IMG/VR virus record: IMGVR_UViG_3300008262_000476
Span: 1-23,060 of that record
Strand: one strand, 5' to 3'
Length of the DNA stretch: 23,060 nt
From: a virus
The position numbers and the translations under genes were made by a program. Shown here piece after piece: positions 20,858 through 23,060 of the stretch (within the stretch, counting starts at the first letter, position 1; every line of letters begins with the position of its first letter). The notes below the pieces were generated by a model. The model worked only from the letters and a program-made list of their open reading frames with translations, was not told where the DNA came from and ran no database searches.

Positions 20858-22299
20858 CGTGCTGATATTATTTTAGTTTTCTGTGCTGAATAATCTATCC
20901 ACATGGTAGGTCTTGATGCATTTGTTCCTTCATACCATATAGCCCCTGTACCTGAAGTAGGAGCTTGGGTTCTTTGACCTACATATTGGTAAACTCCATT
21001 ATTTCTTGAATAGAAAAAATCATGTACGTTGTTTACAAAATCTGTATATACAGCAAAATTATTGTAGTTATTTACAGCCTGAGAAATAGGTATACCTGAA
21101 TCTAATCCGTTGGTCGTAATATTAGCAGCACCTCCTGGTCCTGAGTATATAAAAAAGTTAGTAGAAGCATTGGCAATACCAGAATCAGAAGCAAATCCAA
21201 ATACAGCACCATTACATACCCCTGTTGTTACTGTGTAAAAGTTTCCAGCAGTAGCTGCCATACTACCAAAGCCCATAGCTAAACGACCAAAAGTAGATAT
21301 AGAAGCACTCAATGCTATACGATTAACAACAAGACTAGGGGTACTAGAACCAGGTATACTATAACCCCCATTAAAATTAGATAGTGCATAAGATCGGGCT
21401 GCTGCTGCAGGTTGCATAGAAATTAAACCAACTTGTTGAGATGTTAATCCAGACGCAGTAGTAGATATGCCACTTAAATAAAAAGTATTAGAAGCTTGTG
21501 TTGTACCTCCAGCCCAACCGGTATAATCATCAAAAATGTCCCATCTCTGTTTCTCACTCATGTTCCACCTACTATTATAGTAGACAAACAGAGCCGCTTC
21601 ATTAGGCATAAGGAAACAGGCTATCCCATCCATAGTCCTGAAGCGATTTCCTACAGAACTATCAGTACTTTCACTCTCTAATATTACAAGCTTGTTGGAT
21701 GAGTTGCTGATAATCATTGTTCTACCATTACTACCGCCCACAACTCCAGAACAAATAGCATATGCTGTCCCAGAATAATCAATAACAGTAGCTTTACCGG
21801 TACCCAATGAAGCATTCCAGGCATCATTCCAACCGGTCAATGACAAATTGTTTTGTTTACCAGTTGTTGTCCATGAAATAAGATTAGGAGAAAAGGCTCC
21901 AACCTGAGCTGACAAAGCATTTGCAGGATCAAGTGAAGGTAAAACTAAGTTCTCACCCACAGATGGTGCAGTAATAGTTACCTTGTCAACCGCCCTAGTA
22001 CCTTTTATCATCTCACCTACCAGGTCTACTTCATTAACAGTACCTGAGGTACCTAAAGCAACACCCTCATCCTCCCATTGAATTGGTGCTTGACCACCAG
22101 CTACTGTCCAAGCTCTATCTGCTGATAGGTCATAAGTAACTCCATTAATAGTTAATGTCCTAGTAGTAGGTACCTTAGTGGCTAACCCAGTATCTACGTA
22201 AGTTTTTATGGCAGATTGAGAAGGAACTACAATATCACTATTAAGTGACAGAGTAGGGTCAGTATCAATCGGGGTTCCTTTTGTAAATCCTTGTGACAT
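20854..22299 (-). CDS. Tail-fibre-like or receptor-binding protein (481 aa)
   Basis: The N-terminal 75 residues carry VVPSQSAIKTYVDTGLATKV followed by TLTINGVTYDLSADRAWTV, a combination typical of fibre shafts and collar segments in phages and prophages of Bacteroidota. The remaining 400 residues are Gly/Ser/Thr/Asn-rich and beta-prone with few charges, as expected for a trimeric fibre or receptor-binding domain (for example WYEGTNASRPTMWIDYSAQK near the end). The start overlaps the previous stop as TAATG, and the end overlaps the 168-aa gene (ATGA). Host recognition is the inferred role. Long, low-charge composition and the N-terminal motif make the fibre call fairly safe. Confidence 0.78.
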   Translation of the reverse strand: MSQGFTKGTPIDTDPTLSLNSDIVVPSQSAIKTYVDTGLATKVPTTRTLTINGVTYDLSADRAWTVAGGQAPIQWEDEGVALGTSGTVNEVDLVGEMIKGTRAVDKVTITAPSVGENLVLPSLDPANALSAQVGAFSPNLISWTTTGKQNNLSLTGWNDAWNASLGTGKATVIDYSGTAYAICSGVVGGSNGRTMIISNSSNKLVILESESTDSSVGNRFRTMDGIACFLMPNEAALFVYYNSRWNMSEKQRWDIFDDYTGWAGGTTQASNTFYLSGISTTASGLTSQQVGLISMQPAAAARSYALSNFNGGYSIPGSSTPSLVVNRIALSASISTFGRLAMGFGSMAATAGNFYTVTTGVCNGAVFGFASDSGIANASTNFFIYSGPGGAANITTNGLDSGIPISQAVNNYNNFAVYTDFVNNVHDFFYSRNNGVYQYVGQRTQAPTSGTGAIWYEGTNASRPTMWIDYSAQKTKIISAR

Positions 22300-23060
22300 T
22301 ATCTAATTTCTCTAAATTTTACTGAGGCATAAACAGTCTGTGTACCACTCAATGACGTACATTTTAGTGTCAAGGTACCTAAAGATCTTTGTAATCCAGC
22401 AGCATCAAGGGTTATAGGGTATCTTGATACAATTGCTGTATTGGTGACACCCTTTGCTCCACCAGATGATGCAACAAATCCACCATCAATTACAATAGCA
22501 GGACTACCACTTAATGTACCTAACACATTGTATTCTGAACTAGAGTATGTAGCGTTGACATTGTTATATGTTGTAGTTCCAGATATAGCCTGACCTACAC
22601 ATAACTGCCATTGAACAGGTTGATTACCAGCATTATAAATCTCAACATCTATATATGCCACCCTTGTTCTATTAGTAATACCGTTAAAAGTAGTCTTTGG
22701 TCTAAGACTTAATAGATGAGTCCCACCGGTACCAACACTTATTGCCCCTGAATCTTGCTGAAAGGTATATCCAAACACATTAATGTCTTCAGAACCTCCC
22801 TCAGATATTACTGCAGAACAAATAAAATTCATTGTTGTACTTACGGTACCTGTGCATGTCATTCCACATCTTACAGGTAGATTAGCAGATTGGATATATG
22901 GTTGAATAAATAAATTAGCATGCATAAACTCATGAGCATAAACTATCTGACCGCCTATATCAAATCCAACTCTAACTCTACCTACATAAAGAGCTTGAAT
23001 ATCTATGACAAGAATCTGTGTTTTGGTAATGTCAAGTGTATAACCACTTGGACCAGTACC
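22299..23060 (-). CDS. Beta-rich tail or virion protein, 5' end cut by window edge (at least 253 aa)
   Basis: The frame stays open from the window edge, so the true start lies beyond 23060. An ATG at 22925 is internal to a conserved-looking segment, not the start. The visible N-terminal part reads GPSGYTLDITKTQILVIDIQ, then ALYVGRVRVGFDIGGQIVYAHEF and HANLFIQPYIQSANLPVRCG. The combination of DITKTQIL, GRVRVGFDI and a later NLPVR is, as I recall, a widespread beta-sandwich segment in large phage tail or virion proteins. The rest is Ser/Thr/Gly-rich with few charges. Stop and next start overlap as TAATG. Confidence 0.68.
   Translation of the reverse strand, partial: GTGPSGYTLDITKTQILVIDIQALYVGRVRVGFDIGGQIVYAHEFMHANLFIQPYIQSANLPVRCGMTCTGTVSTTMNFICSAVISEGGSEDINVFGYTFQQDSGAISVGTGGTHLLSLRPKTTFNGITNRTRVAYIDVEIYNAGNQPVQWQLCVGQAISGTTTYNNVNATYSSSEYNVLGTLSGSPAIVIDGGFVASSGGAKGVTNTAIVSRYPITLDAAGLQRSLGTLTLKCTSLSGTQTVYASVKFREIR

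Overview
The window is a stretch of a tailed double-stranded DNA phage (or prophage) genome, about one third G+C, in which every supported gene lies on the minus strand, so the biological order runs from high to low coordinates. The host is probably a member of the Bacteroidota. One promoter (18188-18219) fits the TTTG / TAnnTTTG pattern of that phylum, starts generally lack Shine-Dalgarno sequences, and the tail-fibre N-terminus and small Lys/Gly-rich virion-type proteins are of a kind I recall from phages of aquatic and gut Bacteroidota. The head and packaging genes look distantly crAss-like, but that affiliation is inference. No tRNA, rRNA, CRISPR array or insertion sequence was seen.

Layout in transcription order: (1) 23060-20351: tail or receptor-binding genes (a beta-rich protein cut by the window edge, a 481-aa fibre-like protein, a 168-aa unknown). 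(2) 20329-18315: a compressed lysis cassette of putative holin, Sec-exported CHAP-type endolysin, Rz-like inner-membrane protein and an out-of-frame overlapping Rz1-like partner, then a membrane-anchored coiled-coil protein. It ends at an intrinsic terminator (18224-18255). (3) 18155-14014: a new operon starting at the 18188-18219 promoter, with a coiled-coil protein, a winged-helix-like protein, an HU/IHF-like protein, a Cys-rich zinc-binding protein, a RecB-type PD-(D/E)XK nuclease, three conserved-looking unknowns and a PhoH-like ATPase. (4) 14024-5214: packaging and head genes, namely large terminase carrying a 354-aa intein, portal, scaffold-like protein and major capsid protein. The capsid gene is broken into two frames near 6170. 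(5) 5205-3333: two hairpin terminators around a 68-aa fibre-like gene, then two head-associated unknowns. (6) 3310-1067: ten consecutive tiny, very basic genes, five of which were below 60 codons and would be missed by routine gene calling. Several share a Gly-Gly-x-x-Lys-Lys signature, and one carries a dockerin/EF-hand-like calcium loop. (7) 1064-1: a probable head-tail adaptor-like protein and a ferritin/Dps-like DUF5856-type protein cut by the window edge.

Genes are tightly packed, with TAATG or ATGA stop-start overlaps at many junctions, so translation is probably coupled across the operons. The main points for follow-up are the apparent class 3 (Trp-Cys-Thr) intein in the terminase nuclease active site, the array of small GGxxKK proteins, the capsid frame break, and the cascade of overlapping lysis genes.
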